Shown here: one piece after another, positions 1 through 8,907 of the stretch
How positions within the stretch are numbered: position 1 is the first letter of the stretch
Layout: the number at the start of each line of letters is the position of its first letter
Assembly: GCA_036787895.1 (NCBI GenBank)
Contig: DAIQOK010000022.1
Span: 1-47,884, forward strand
Direction: 5' to 3'
From: UBA7662 sp036787895
GTDB taxonomy: Bacteria > Bacteroidota > Bacteroidia > UBA7662
DNA length: 47,884 nucleotides
The notes under the pieces: generated by a model
Database searches by the model: none
The model's input: only the letters and a program-made list of their open reading frames with translations
What the model was told of the DNA's origin: nothing
Program-made: the position numbers and the translations under genes

Positions 1-61
1 GGTTTAAGTTCTGGGTTAGCTTCAGCGAGGCCGCCGGCGCTTACCCGCAGAACGTAAGCGG
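1..61 (+). repeat. attC-like repeat, right half (cassette boundary)
   Basis: This stretch ends in a CGCTTACCCGCAGAACGTAAGCGG block just upstream of the first gene. It aligns without gaps over about 56 bp to 1664-1719, sharing blocks GTTTA, GTTC, AGCTTCA and TACCCGCA-AACGT. The terminal GTAAGCGG is a near complement of CCGCTAAC at 957, which starts the element downstream of the gene. This resembles the imperfect inverted-repeat ends of integron-type gene cassettes (inference). The left half would lie outside the window. No integrase gene is visible. Confidence 0.5.
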
Positions 62-68
62 TAACCTT

Positions 69-947
69 ATGAGGACAACACTATGTATATTGAAGTTAGT
101 GCTTTTATCAACTCTTGTTTCGTGTGTACAACAGAACAACAAGAAGAATATTCCCATGGTTATAACTGACACTTTACAGACAAATATTGACAAAAAAGAT
201 AAAGAGCTATTAGAAAATAAAAAACCAATCGAAGAAGAAGGCGATGAAGACAGCTTACGACTTTATAAAGTATTACAAGATGCACTTAAAATAGCGAACC
301 AAAATTTTAACAAAAATAAATTTATTAAGGAATATGTAGTTTCGCCTGACGATATTCCAGTGAGCGTAGAAATCAATTTAGATTACCATTTTACAAAGAC
401 AAATCCCCATCTTATTATAAGGAGAAACGAGCTAGGTGCAATTTATATCGACATTTATTCAAAACATGAGAGTAAATTTGAAAAGGTAGTTTCTCACGAA
501 CAGTGGGCTATGACTTATGAGAACGACACAATCCGAGACATTAACGGTGACGGGCTTAACGACTTTGTTGTAAACTGGTATGGCTCGACAGGTTGCTGCT
601 TGAAAGCATTTAGTAATGTTTATCTATTAAGACAAGATAAAAAAGCATTTTCAGAGAATTTTAAATTTATTAATCCAACCTTTTCACCACAAGAAAAAAT
701 AATTAGGGGAGTATGTTATGGACATCCAGGCGAGACAGAAATGTATAAATACAAATGGAATGGCGAAAAAGTGGACACATTAGAATTTGTATCATACGAA
801 AGAGATGAAAATGGGAAAACTGGGAAAATTTTAATCTCAATAGAAATGCCTTATGGTGGCAAATTCAAAAAATTAAAGATTTTAAATTCAGTTCCGACTG
901 AGTATAAAAACATTGAAGGTTATGACTGGTTTACAGGAGAATTATAG
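69..947 (+). CDS. Cassette-borne hypothetical lipoprotein
   Basis: A 292-residue protein of unknown function. It starts with a lipoprotein signal peptide whose lipobox LVSC places the acylated cysteine at residue 19, so it is probably anchored in a membrane facing the periplasm or surface. Residues around 160-170 contain a DINGDGLND stretch, like the calcium-binding loops of FG-GAP/VCBS or EF-hand-like repeats, followed by a CC pair. A charged, low-complexity stretch rich in Lys and Glu follows the signal. The gene is clearly more AT-rich than the genes from 1880 onward and sits alone between attC-like repeat halves, so it was probably acquired as a mobile cassette. The ATG lies 8 bp after the repeat. 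No specific function is claimed. Confidence 0.75.
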   Translation: MRTTLCILKLVLLSTLVSCVQQNNKKNIPMVITDTLQTNIDKKDKELLENKKPIEEEGDEDSLRLYKVLQDALKIANQNFNKNKFIKEYVVSPDDIPVSVEINLDYHFTKTNPHLIIRRNELGAIYIDIYSKHESKFEKVVSHEQWAMTYENDTIRDINGDGLNDFVVNWYGSTGCCLKAFSNVYLLRQDKKAFSENFKFINPTFSPQEKIIRGVCYGHPGETEMYKYKWNGEKVDTLEFVSYERDENGKTGKILISIEMPYGGKFKKLKILNSVPTEYKNIEGYDWFTGEL

Positions 948-952
948 AACGA

Positions 953-1083
953 CAACCGCTAACAGGCGTTTGGCTCAATGGCGGGTGACGTGGTTAATTG
1001 AACATTCTACCTCGCATCAACTTTTGTGGTGTTTGGACAGTTTTGTACTCCGAAATCCCCCACTGCGCCAAGCGCGGGAACAT
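953..1083 (+). repeat. attC-like inverted-repeat element
   Basis: The left arm GCGTTTGGCTCAATGGCGGG (about 967-986) can pair imperfectly with CCCCCACTGCGCCAAGCGC (about 1057-1075). The arms enclose a loop of roughly 70 bp, and CCGCTAAC (957-964) lies just outside. Length and layout fit an integron attC-like site or the related cassette boundaries of Bacteroidota. The expected GTTAGCGG at the right end is missing: the sequence runs from GCGGGAAC into unrelated DNA. Confidence 0.5.
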
Positions 1084-1168
1084 CAAACAGTCTAAAAACC
1101 TCCTGAATTTGTGAATATCGAATGTTGCTATATTTAGACGGGAATTTTTGTTATGGGTATTTTTATTT

Positions 1169-1632
1169 ATGAAATACCTCACTGAAACTGACTGCAGTCA
1201 AATCACTCTTTTTGTGTACTTTTTGGAGGAAGTCATTGAATCGGAAAATGAAGTCAGGCTAATAGATGCTTTTGTTAATGTATTACCATTGGCCAATTTC
1301 GGTTTTAAACTCGACCACATCGAAAACGGTCGACAGGCTTACCACCCCGCTGATTTATTGAAACACTATTTGCATAACTATTTAAATCGGGTGAGTCCAA
1401 CTCGTTTGCTGGAGACAGAACATAGGCGTAATCTTGAAGTTCACCGATTCTTGAAGGGGTTGGTACCCGATCATAACACCCTGAACAATTTCAAAAAAGA
1501 CAATCCTGAAGCCATACGCTACGTATTCAGAGCAACAGTGAAGCTGAGCAAACGATTCGACCAGATTGGCGAAAAACTGCTTGCTGGCGATAGCGCTAAA
1601 ATGCGTGTTCAAAACAGCAAGAAGGATAAATT
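1169..1632 (+). pseudogene. Truncated IS1182-family transposase (N-terminal fragment)
   Basis: The reading frame encodes the N-terminal DUF772/InsH-like region of an IS1182-type transposase. It includes YHPADLLKHYLHNYLNRV, RRNLEVHRFLKGLVPD and DNPEAIRYVFRATVKL, followed by LLAGDSAKMRVQNSKK, where family members have the first acidic residue of the catalytic core. Similarity stops at about residue 154. The frame then runs into unrelated DNA, including a second attC-like end, and terminates at 1789. A full-length member would be roughly 450-550 residues, so about two thirds, including most of the catalytic core, is gone. I chose ATG 1169, which gives MKYLTETDC. The upstream ATG at 1148 is also in frame. 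Clear terminal inverted repeats were not resolved. Confidence 0.8.
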
Positions 1633-1663
1633 CTGCTTCTTATCAAAGTTTTACGTAAACTGG

Positions 1664-1724
1664 GTTGTGTTTAGGTTCCAAAGCAGCTTCATTAAAGCCA
1701 ATGTCGCCTACCCGCAAAACGTTA
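1664..1724 (+). repeat. attC-like repeat, right half (second copy)
   Basis: Ungapped match to positions 2-57: shared GTTTA, GTTC, AGCTTCA, GCC, then CGCCTACCCGCAAAACGTTA. It follows the IS1182 remnant directly, which suggests that the insertion sequence landed in or next to a cassette boundary and then decayed. The stretch 1725-1879 holds no gene I can support. Confidence 0.5.
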
Positions 1725-1879
1725 CTGTCCTAAAAGTAAACTTTACTCGATTACTTGTTCCAAACCGAAATTGTTGCAGATATGCATAATTCGGCCAGCC
1801 AAATGTTCGGGAAAAGCAGTATGATATGGTGCCGACTAACACAATGTTTGATATTTTTAGCCAATTCAATTGACTTCAT

Positions 1880-3760
1880 ATGATCAAAAGTCTTTCTTTC
1901 GGTATTCTAATATTTTTGAGTTGTGCTGACTTCCAGTCGACCTTGGCACAGTCAACTAGCCCGGCGCAACTTCCATCAGCCATTCAGCCCGTTTTCAAAA
2001 ATGGCGAAGCCCAGATAGTTGAGGCATTCAGTGACCCCAAGACCTGGATCAAACAAGAGCTCTGGGTAGAAACCGAATTTGATTCCGATTTGGATGGCAG
2101 ACCCGACCGCATGCACGTATTTGTAACCCGCCAAGCACATACCGATTCATTCCCATTGCGTCTCCCGGTAATATATTGTTCCAGTCCTTATTACGGACTC
2201 AAATTACTAGCTCTTTTGGGAGTAGGTACTAAAAAAAACTTTTGGAACGTTAAACATGAGCTGGGTGCTACGCCCAAATCGCATAAACATGCCAAGCTGC
2301 GAACCAGAGAAAAAAGACCATTATTCGCTGCTTCCTTAGATCATACCTGGCTTCCTCGAGGCTATATCATGGTATATTCCTCCTCACCGGGCACCGGCTT
2401 ATCCGACGGCGTTCCAACCATAGGTGGTGAGAATGAGTCATTGGCACCAAAAGCGGTTATAGACTGGCTGTGTGGCCGTGCCAAAGGATATACCACCCGC
2501 ACCGGAACCACAGAAGTTACAGCTTACTGGAGCAGCGGGCAGGTGGGTATGACCGGAACCTCTTACGACGGCACTTTATGCATTGCCGCCGCGACAACCG
2601 GTGTTGAGGGACTAAAAGCAATCATACCTGTTGCGCCTGTAACTTCCTTTTATAATTATTACCGCTCCAATGGCCTTGTACGCTCGCCAGGTGGCTATTT
2701 GGGAGAAGATATGGATGTTTTGTACGACCTGATTAATTCGGGGGATAAATCCAAAAGAAAAGCCAACAATAAACGCGTAAGGGATGATGTACTGGTTAAA
2801 AATCAGGATAGAATTACCGGTGACTACAACGATTTTTGGGCCAGTCGGGATTATGTAACTAAAATCGCCTCAATGAAAGCAGCCATGCTGATGGCTCACG
2901 GTTTTAATGATTGGAATGTGATGCCAGAGCACAGTTTCCGTTTTTATTTGGCTGCCAAAGCCAAGGGGTTGCCCACCCAATTGTTCTACCACCAGGGTGG
3001 ACATGGAGGTGACCCACCGTTCAGCATGATGAACCGGTGGTTTACCCGTTATTTGCATGGAGTCGAAAATGAAGTAGAAAACGATGCTCCGGTTCGAATA
3101 GTAAGAGAAAACGCCAAATCGACTACACCCTATTTGGCCTACCCCGATACGGATGCAACCAATGTCATACTTTATCCTCAAGCAAAGGGTACTCATAATG
3201 GCATGTTGTTCACGAACAAAACTGAAAATCAACCGTCTCTAATCCTGGTTGACGACTATCGTTTGAAAGGTGAAAAACTGGTCTCAGAAAAAAATGCCAA
3301 ACACCGTTTGTTATTTGTAACGCCTGTTCTTCAGCAAGATATCCGCCTCTCGGGTGTGTCAAGGGTAAGCTTACATTTGTCCAGCAGTAAACCCGCCGCA
3401 AACCTGAGTGTTTGGTTGGTTTCATTGCCATGGGAAGCCGAGAAAAGCACCAAAATTTACGACAACATTATTACCCGAGGCTGGGCAGACCCGCAAAACC
3501 ACCAATCTCTTAGTAAAGGTGAACCGCTCCAACCAGGTCAATTTTATGAGCTCAGTTTTGACTTGATGCCCGATGATCAAGTCATTCGAAAAGGTCAACA
3601 AATTGGTCTGATGATCTTTTCAAGTGATAAAGAATTTACGCTGCATCCCAAACCAGGAACTGTTTTAACAATTGATTTGAATAATTCAAAACTTACTTTG
3701 CCAGTTGTAGGAGGACAAAACACCTTGGAAAATGCATTTATAACGCAGCTCAAACAATAA
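1880..3760 (+). CDS. Secreted X-Pro dipeptidyl-peptidase (S15 family)
   Basis: A 626-residue serine peptidase expected to release X-Pro dipeptides from peptide N-termini. The order is an N-terminal export signal, a peptidase S15 alpha/beta-hydrolase domain (about 55-400) and a C-terminal PepX_C jelly-roll domain (about 410-625). The catalytic triad can be placed at Ser228 in GTSYDG, Asp344 in GFNDWN and His375 in GGHGGD. Neighbouring stretches such as TTGVEGLKAIIP and GGYLGEDMDVL match PepX enzymes. The signal could be type I, cleaved near LAQ at residue 24, or a weak lipobox at Cys15 (FLSC). A Crp/Fnr regulator gene follows after 10 bp, suggesting co-transcription. Family assignment is firm. 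Cocaine-esterase-type S15 hydrolases are the alternative, but the sequence around Ser228 favours a peptidase. Confidence 0.9.
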   Translation: MIKSLSFGILIFLSCADFQSTLAQSTSPAQLPSAIQPVFKNGEAQIVEAFSDPKTWIKQELWVETEFDSDLDGRPDRMHVFVTRQAHTDSFPLRLPVIYCSSPYYGLKLLALLGVGTKKNFWNVKHELGATPKSHKHAKLRTREKRPLFAASLDHTWLPRGYIMVYSSSPGTGLSDGVPTIGGENESLAPKAVIDWLCGRAKGYTTRTGTTEVTAYWSSGQVGMTGTSYDGTLCIAAATTGVEGLKAIIPVAPVTSFYNYYRSNGLVRSPGGYLGEDMDVLYDLINSGDKSKRKANNKRVRDDVLVKNQDRITGDYNDFWASRDYVTKIASMKAAMLMAHGFNDWNVMPEHSFRFYLAAKAKGLPTQLFYHQGGHGGDPPFSMMNRWFTRYLHGVENEVENDAPVRIVRENAKSTTPYLAYPDTDATNVILYPQAKGTHNGMLFTNKTENQPSLILVDDYRLKGEKLVSEKNAKHRLLFVTPVLQQDIRLSGVSRVSLHLSSSKPAANLSVWLVSLPWEAEKSTKIYDNIITRGWADPQNHQSLSKGEPLQPGQFYELSFDLMPDDQVIRKGQQIGLMIFSSDKEFTLHPKPGTVLTIDLNNSKLTLPVVGGQNTLENAFITQLKQ

Positions 3761-3770
3761 TTAAGCTAGC

Positions 3771-4355
3771 ATGACGCCCGTTTCAGCAACGCATCCCATC
3801 ATTGCACAATTTAAGTTGGTAGGACCTTTATCTTCGGCAGCCGAAGCAGATTTTAAGGCCATTATCGGCGAAAAACAGCTGGCAAAAGGCAAAATCCTGC
3901 TGAAAATAGGGCAACTCGCCCATACCATGTACTTTATAGCAAACGGACTCGCCCGCGTATTTTATTTACATGACGACAAAGATGTAACCGACTATTTTGC
4001 CATCGACCAGCAATTCATTGGAGCCGTTCCCAGTGTCATTACCGGATTACCCAGCAAAAAGGGTATTCAACTCATTGAGGATTCGTTGCTTTATTATTTC
4101 AAGGTAGCCGATTTTGAACAGCTCTGTTCACAACATCATGATTTGGAACATCTAGCCCGGAAAATAACGCAATTCGGGATGCTAAACGAACAGGAACGTA
4201 TTGAAAGCCTGCGCTTTTACAGCATGCGTGAACGCTACGAATTACTTGAAAAAAAGTATCCAGGAATTATGAACCGCTGTCCCTTACATTATATTGCGTC
4301 CTATTTAGGCACTACTCAGGTGAGTATTAGTCGAATTAGAGCCGGAATACAATAG
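3771..4355 (+). CDS. Crp/Fnr-family transcriptional regulator
   Basis: A 194-residue regulator with an N-terminal cyclic-nucleotide-binding-like beta-roll (about 20-125) and a C-terminal winged helix (about 150-194). The recognition region reads YIASYLGTTQVSISRIR, the usual HTH of Bacteroidota Crp/Fnr proteins. The beta-roll lacks the Fnr cysteine cluster and an obvious cAMP-binding RxS signature, so the ligand is unknown. It lies 10 bp after the S15 peptidase gene and is probably in the same transcript. Two further members of this family are in the window, at 36498 and 46876. Confidence 0.9.
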   Translation: MTPVSATHPIIAQFKLVGPLSSAAEADFKAIIGEKQLAKGKILLKIGQLAHTMYFIANGLARVFYLHDDKDVTDYFAIDQQFIGAVPSVITGLPSKKGIQLIEDSLLYYFKVADFEQLCSQHHDLEHLARKITQFGMLNEQERIESLRFYSMRERYELLEKKYPGIMNRCPLHYIASYLGTTQVSISRIRAGIQ

Positions 4356-4411
4356 AGATGCGTCTATGTACTCAGCCCTGAATCAAAGGCACTTGAAATA
4401 AACTGACGAAA

Positions 4412-5407
4412 ATGAAAGCGATCGTTTATACGGAATACGGAGGGCCTGATGTTCTGCGTTTACAAGACGTTGAAAAACCTGCTCCAAAAGGCAACGAAGT
4501 TCTTGTAAGAGTTCACGCTGTTTCAGTAAACTATGGCGATTTAATTGCCAGAAATTTCAAAAATATTTCTACCCGTGAATTTAATATGCCTTTGCTTTTT
4601 TGGCTGCTTGCTCGCCTAAGTTTTGGCATCAATACGCCTAAAAGAAAAATATTAGGTAACACATTTGCTGGCGAAATTGAAATGATCGGAGAAGATGTAA
4701 AATTATTTAAAAAAGGTGATCAGGTTTTTGGATACACAGGCGAAAAAATGGGAACGTATGCCGAATATCTTGGTTTTCCTGAAAAAGGCATCATAGCTCT
4801 TAAACCGACCGGGCTAGCATTTGATGAAGCTGCCACAATTCCATATGGAACAATAATGGCGTTAAATTTATTGAGAAAAGCTAAAATAGAAAAAGGTCAA
4901 AGGGTACTCATCGTTGGTGCTTCCGGCGGAATTGGTTCTGCAGCAGTACAGCTAGCCAAGCACTATTTTGAAGCAGATGTTACGGGAGTGTGTAGCGCGC
5001 AAGGATTCGCTTATGTAAAAAGTTTGGGAGCGGATGAAGTCATAGATTATAAACAAGAAGACTTTACTAAAAATGGATCGACTTATGATCTCATCTTTGA
5101 TGTATTGGGGAAAGGCACTTTTTCACGATACAAAAAATCGCTGAATAAAAAAGGGATGTACTTATTGGCAAGCTTTAAATTGATCAAACTGCTTCAAATG
5201 CTTTTGACAGCTATAATTGGAGAGAAAAAAGTGGTCTGTGCATTCGCCATCCCCAAACCGGAAGATTTGATTTTTATAAAAGAGCTCATTGAGGCTGGTA
5301 AAATAAAAGCGAGCATCGACAGCTGTTTCCCTTTTGAAAAGACAGCTGATGCACATAGGCATGCGGAGACCGAAAGCAAAATGGGGAGTGTGGTGATAAC
5401 AATGTGA
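4412..5407 (+). CDS. Zinc-independent NAD(P)-dependent alcohol dehydrogenase / quinone oxidoreductase (MDR)
   Basis: A 331-residue medium-chain dehydrogenase/reductase. The N-terminal GroES-like domain begins YTEYGGPDVLRLQDVEKP and carries the VNYGDLIAR stretch typical of quinone oxidoreductase-type members. The Rossmann fold has the nucleotide motif GASGGIGSAAVQLAK around residues 168-182. The cysteines and histidine that bind catalytic zinc in classical alcohol dehydrogenases are absent, so a zinc-free, probably NADPH-dependent reductase of enals or quinones is expected (family knowledge; substrate unknown). The gene stands alone, 56 bp after the regulator and 144 bp before the monooxygenase. 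Confidence 0.88.
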   Translation: MKAIVYTEYGGPDVLRLQDVEKPAPKGNEVLVRVHAVSVNYGDLIARNFKNISTREFNMPLLFWLLARLSFGINTPKRKILGNTFAGEIEMIGEDVKLFKKGDQVFGYTGEKMGTYAEYLGFPEKGIIALKPTGLAFDEAATIPYGTIMALNLLRKAKIEKGQRVLIVGASGGIGSAAVQLAKHYFEADVTGVCSAQGFAYVKSLGADEVIDYKQEDFTKNGSTYDLIFDVLGKGTFSRYKKSLNKKGMYLLASFKLIKLLQMLLTAIIGEKKVVCAFAIPKPEDLIFIKELIEAGKIKASIDSCFPFEKTADAHRHAETESKMGSVVITM

Positions 5408-5539
5408 GTAAAAACACTGAATGCATTATTGCCTTTTGAAAAAGTATGCTCCTCGGCCGATTAGCTGAATAAATGACAAAAATAACGGCACGACAAACCG
5501 TTTTTAACATAGGTAAAAAAGCCCGGTGTCAGTGGCAGC

Positions 5540-5547
5540 TACTTTTG
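5540..5547 (+). promoter_or_regulatory. Bacteroidota -7 box TACTTTTG
   Basis: An exact match to TAnnTTTG lies 4 bp before the ATG at 5552, so the transcript would start at or very near the start codon. No convincing -33 TTG is seen at the right distance. Confidence 0.35.
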
Positions 5548-5551
5548 CAGC

Positions 5552-6691
5552 ATGAAACCAACAACCTACGCTATCGTAGGCGGTGGTATAGCCGGGCTTA
5601 CCACTGCCATCGCACTTCAGCAAATTGGAATGCATGTACAACTATTTGAAGCTGCCGCTGAAATCAAGCCGGTGGGTGCTGGGCTCGGCTTAGGCACCAA
5701 TGCCGTAAAAGCGCTGGCCAGTTTAGGACTTGGGCCTGAAGTACATGAGATTGGTCAGCCCATGAAACAATTTTCGATGCTGACCGAAACCGGCAAAATA
5801 ATAACTCATTCGGGCCTCATGACAACCGACGGCCGTAGCAACCTGGCGGTTCACCGGGCCGAATTGCATGCGCTATTATTGTCCAAACTCAAGCCGGGAA
5901 GCTTTCATACCGGCAAACGAGTTCATCGGCTCGAACAGCACCCGGCATATATTGAGCTCCATTTTGAAGATGGCAGCCAATTTGAAAGCGACTATTTGGT
6001 GGTGGCCGACGGGATACATTCCAACATCAGAAAACAGCTGGTCCCTGACTGCAAAATCCGCTATGCCGGCCATTGCAGTTGGCGAGGTGTAGCCCACGGT
6101 ATAGATACGACGAATTGGGAGCCCACCGAAAGTTGGGGAAAAAATGGTCGTTTCGGCATGATACCCCTTAAAAACAATCGGGTATACTGGTTTGCCTGTG
6201 TAAATGCAGCCTACGGCGATGAAAGATTCAAAAATTATGGGATTGAAAACTTGCGACAGCAATTCAAAAATTACCATTCACCTATCGACCTGGTACTCCA
6301 ACACACAGCTTCCGACAAGCTCATTTTTAGTCCCATTCAGGATCTACAGCCCCTATCTCGCTTTGCCTACGACCGGGTGGTTCTTATAGGTGATGCAGCC
6401 CATGCTACCACACCCAATCTGGCACAGGGTGCCTGCCAGGCGATTGAAGATGCTGTAGTTTTAGCCAATTGTTTAAAAAAGCAATCAGATACAGTTGTAG
6501 CCTTCCAAAAGTTTGAGCAGCACCGCATCAAACGAACCCATTGGATAGTTAACACCTCCTGGCAACTCGGGAAAATTGCACAACTCGAAAACCCACTGCT
6601 GATTCAAATGCGTAACCTATTGCTAAAAGTAATGCCCGACGCAGCCAGTCGTCGCCAATTTCAAAAACTTGAAACGGTAGATTTGGGGTAG
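5552..6691 (+). CDS. FAD-dependent monooxygenase (PHBH/TetX-like)
   Basis: A 379-residue group A flavin monooxygenase. It has an N-terminal FAD-binding GxGxxG motif (IVGGGIAGL, residues 8-16), the conserved acidic residue after beta-2 (LFEAA), a VVADGIHSNIRK stretch matching the DG motif, and the second FAD motif GDAAHATTPNLAQGACQAIEDA near residue 282. Such enzymes hydroxylate aromatic or other ring substrates using NAD(P)H and oxygen. TetX-type relatives inactivate tetracyclines, but nothing here proves that substrate. No signal peptide, so cytoplasmic. Confidence 0.88.
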   Translation: MKPTTYAIVGGGIAGLTTAIALQQIGMHVQLFEAAAEIKPVGAGLGLGTNAVKALASLGLGPEVHEIGQPMKQFSMLTETGKIITHSGLMTTDGRSNLAVHRAELHALLLSKLKPGSFHTGKRVHRLEQHPAYIELHFEDGSQFESDYLVVADGIHSNIRKQLVPDCKIRYAGHCSWRGVAHGIDTTNWEPTESWGKNGRFGMIPLKNNRVYWFACVNAAYGDERFKNYGIENLRQQFKNYHSPIDLVLQHTASDKLIFSPIQDLQPLSRFAYDRVVLIGDAAHATTPNLAQGACQAIEDAVVLANCLKKQSDTVVAFQKFEQHRIKRTHWIVNTSWQLGKIAQLENPLLIQMRNLLLKVMPDAASRRQFQKLETVDLG

Positions 6692-6843
6692 GAAATTCAC
6701 CATAAATTGTGAATTGCCAAAAGTCCGTTCAGCTAAAATTATCCTGAATATCTTGGCTTCAACAGAAGTTGAACGATTAGTTTCAACCCCTACTCTATAT
6801 ATTGTGGGCAGATATAAAGGATAATCAAACCAAATCTCTACCC

Positions 6844-7821
6844 ATGGAAACAGCTGATCAGGATATTGCACCAACTCAAACTCCCAAAAAACTTCATTTG
6901 AGTTGGGTTGGAAACGGAAGCACGCTATTTGGTGTCCTCATCGTGAATTGGTTGCTCACTGCACTAACACTCGGCTTGTATTATCCTTGGGCCAAAGCAC
7001 GTCAACTACAATATATTTACGGCCAGACAAGGCTAAACAAAGAGAATTTCAGCTTCCATGGAACAGGCAACGAAATGTTCAAAGGATTCATAAAAGCTGT
7101 ATTACTGCTGGGATCTGTTTACGCTATTTTCCTTTTCCTGATTTCCCAGGGTTCAAGTGGCTTGGCTATATTTTTCTTTTATGCGGCACTCATCTTCATC
7201 ATCCCGATAGCCATTCATGGCAGCTACCGTTACCGCATGTCGCGTACAAGCTGGCGAGGAATTCGTTTTGGTTATAGAGGCGACCGGAATACCTTGCTTC
7301 GAAAATTTCTCGAAGGTAGCTTCCTTACGATAATTACACTTGGCTTTTACGGCCCATTTTTGACAAATAACATTCGTACCTATGTTTGGGACCATGTCCG
7401 TTTCGGTCATTTAAAATTTTCATTCAACGGTAATGGCACTCGATACTTTGTGCTTGTCCTGGGTGGGTATTTTCTCAGCCTCATTACACTTGGAATCTAT
7501 AGTTTTTGGTGGATGAAAAGCTTGTTTTCGTTTTATATCGACAATTTGGAAATTCGACATGATAACGGTGTCATTCGTTTGAAATCGACGGCCAAAGTTT
7601 CTGACTTCTTTGAATTGCTTATCATTAACTTTTTCACCATTGTCTTCACTCTGGGATTGGGATCGGCGTGGGTCATTAACCGAACCATGCTGTTTATGAC
7701 CACACACATCAAGGTAGAAGGTGATTTTGATCTCGACACACTCATGCAGGCACAGGAAGATTTCCGGGATGCCACTGGTGATGAGGCTGGTGATTTGCTC
7801 GACATAGATTTCATTATCTGA
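6844..7821 (+). CDS. DUF898 (YjgN-like) multipass membrane protein
   Basis: A 325-residue inner-membrane protein in which the DUF898 pattern occurs in repeated units: NWLLTALTLGLYYPWAKAR, FLTIITLGFYGPFLTNNIRTY and GYFLSLITLGIYSFWWMKS. About eight hydrophobic segments are visible. Function is unknown; the family is widespread. An in-frame ATG at 6802 would add 14 polar residues. I prefer 6844 because a promoter-like TATATTG sequence overlaps 6798-6804. The stop codon overlaps the next ATG by one base (TGATG), so translation is probably coupled to the M48 protease. The pairing suggests a shared role at the membrane. Confidence 0.82.
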   Translation: METADQDIAPTQTPKKLHLSWVGNGSTLFGVLIVNWLLTALTLGLYYPWAKARQLQYIYGQTRLNKENFSFHGTGNEMFKGFIKAVLLLGSVYAIFLFLISQGSSGLAIFFFYAALIFIIPIAIHGSYRYRMSRTSWRGIRFGYRGDRNTLLRKFLEGSFLTIITLGFYGPFLTNNIRTYVWDHVRFGHLKFSFNGNGTRYFVLVLGGYFLSLITLGIYSFWWMKSLFSFYIDNLEIRHDNGVIRLKSTAKVSDFFELLIINFFTIVFTLGLGSAWVINRTMLFMTTHIKVEGDFDLDTLMQAQEDFRDATGDEAGDLLDIDFII

Positions 7822-8906
7822 TGCAGTCTTGCGAAGCACTTTTTTTTGACGGGAAATCCGCCCGACCCCAAGCAGTTCAACTGCAACTCGACCTGCAATT
7901 GTCGCGTTTGACCTTTATAAGCTTGGAAGGCGTGGAACACCATTGGCCGTTGTCATTGCTTAAGAGCAGACTGACACCCATGGGATTTGAACTGCGATAT
8001 GGCGAATATCGAGCTGAATTGCTTCGAATTTCTGATGAGACATTTGTTGATTTACTCAGGCAACAATTTCCAAAAACTATGAGTCCCGGCTGGTACGACC
8101 GTTTTATTGCAGCTGGCTTAAAAACTCATCTATTAGTCGGAGTTTCGGCATTATTGCTCATAGCATTGGCCTATATCTACACTTTACCTTGGATAGCTGA
8201 AAAAGCCGTCCTGATACTCCCCGCCTCTTACGACATAAGTATTGGAGAGGAATATTTTGATAATGTTGTGGATCAGCGTAGCATTGATCCTAAGCTGAGC
8301 AAAGCACTCACGAATTTTGCATCAGCGCTCGAGCTTGAAAATGAAAACCTCCGCTTTTATGTCATTAATGATAAAACAGTAAATGCCTTTGCTTTGCCTG
8401 GAGGCATCATCATCGTTCATCGCGGCATACTTGAAAAAATGGAGCAATATGAGGCATTGGTTGCCCTATTGGGTCATGAAGTTGCGCATATTAATCAGCG
8501 GCATAGTATGAAAATGCTTAGCAGAAACTTATCAGGGTATCTTTTTGTGTCAATAGCTTTGAATGATGTAAATGGCGTCATGGCCGTCCTTGCAGATAAT
8601 ATTCAGACTTTGCGAAGTTTGAGCTATTCTCGGGCCTATGAAGCAGAGGCAGATAGTGAGGGTTTGCGATTAATGGAAAAAAATGAGGTAGCAGCTATTG
8701 GAATGGTAAAACTTTTTGAAGCGCTGAAAGACGAAAAAACTAATTTCATTCCAGCTTTCCTACGCACGCATCCAATGACAGAGAGTCGGAAAAATTTTGC
8801 GGAAAAAGCAGCTTACAAAGCAGAAACTCCTGCCGGCAAAGACCTTAGGTTGATGCAATTATTTGGTCAGATTCAGTTGCTACTCGATGGCCCGCAAAAA
8901 CAATAG
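7821..8906 (+). CDS. Membrane-anchored M48-family zinc metallopeptidase
   Basis: A 361-residue protein. Residues 1-90 form a small N-terminal region unlike the peptidase, residues about 100-125 are a transmembrane segment, and the remainder is an M48 gluzincin domain. The zinc site is HEVAH at 219-223, with the third ligand in EAEAD (274-278). The family includes HtpX, BepA and Oma1. The short length and LPGGIIIVHRGIL motif fit the BepA/Oma1-like group, which acts in periplasmic protein quality control. It is coupled to the DUF898 gene by a one-base overlap and followed after one base by a small membrane protein gene, forming a three-gene operon. Confidence 0.88.
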   Translation: MQSCEALFFDGKSARPQAVQLQLDLQLSRLTFISLEGVEHHWPLSLLKSRLTPMGFELRYGEYRAELLRISDETFVDLLRQQFPKTMSPGWYDRFIAAGLKTHLLVGVSALLLIALAYIYTLPWIAEKAVLILPASYDISIGEEYFDNVVDQRSIDPKLSKALTNFASALELENENLRFYVINDKTVNAFALPGGIIIVHRGILEKMEQYEALVALLGHEVAHINQRHSMKMLSRNLSGYLFVSIALNDVNGVMAVLADNIQTLRSLSYSRAYEAEADSEGLRLMEKNEVAAIGMVKLFEALKDEKTNFIPAFLRTHPMTESRKNFAEKAAYKAETPAGKDLRLMQLFGQIQLLLDGPQKQ

Positions 8907-8907
8907 G

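Noticed and set aside
5552..6691. Specific call as a tetracycline-inactivating TetX
   Set aside because: Only the general FAD-monooxygenase motifs are visible; substrate cannot be read from the sequence.
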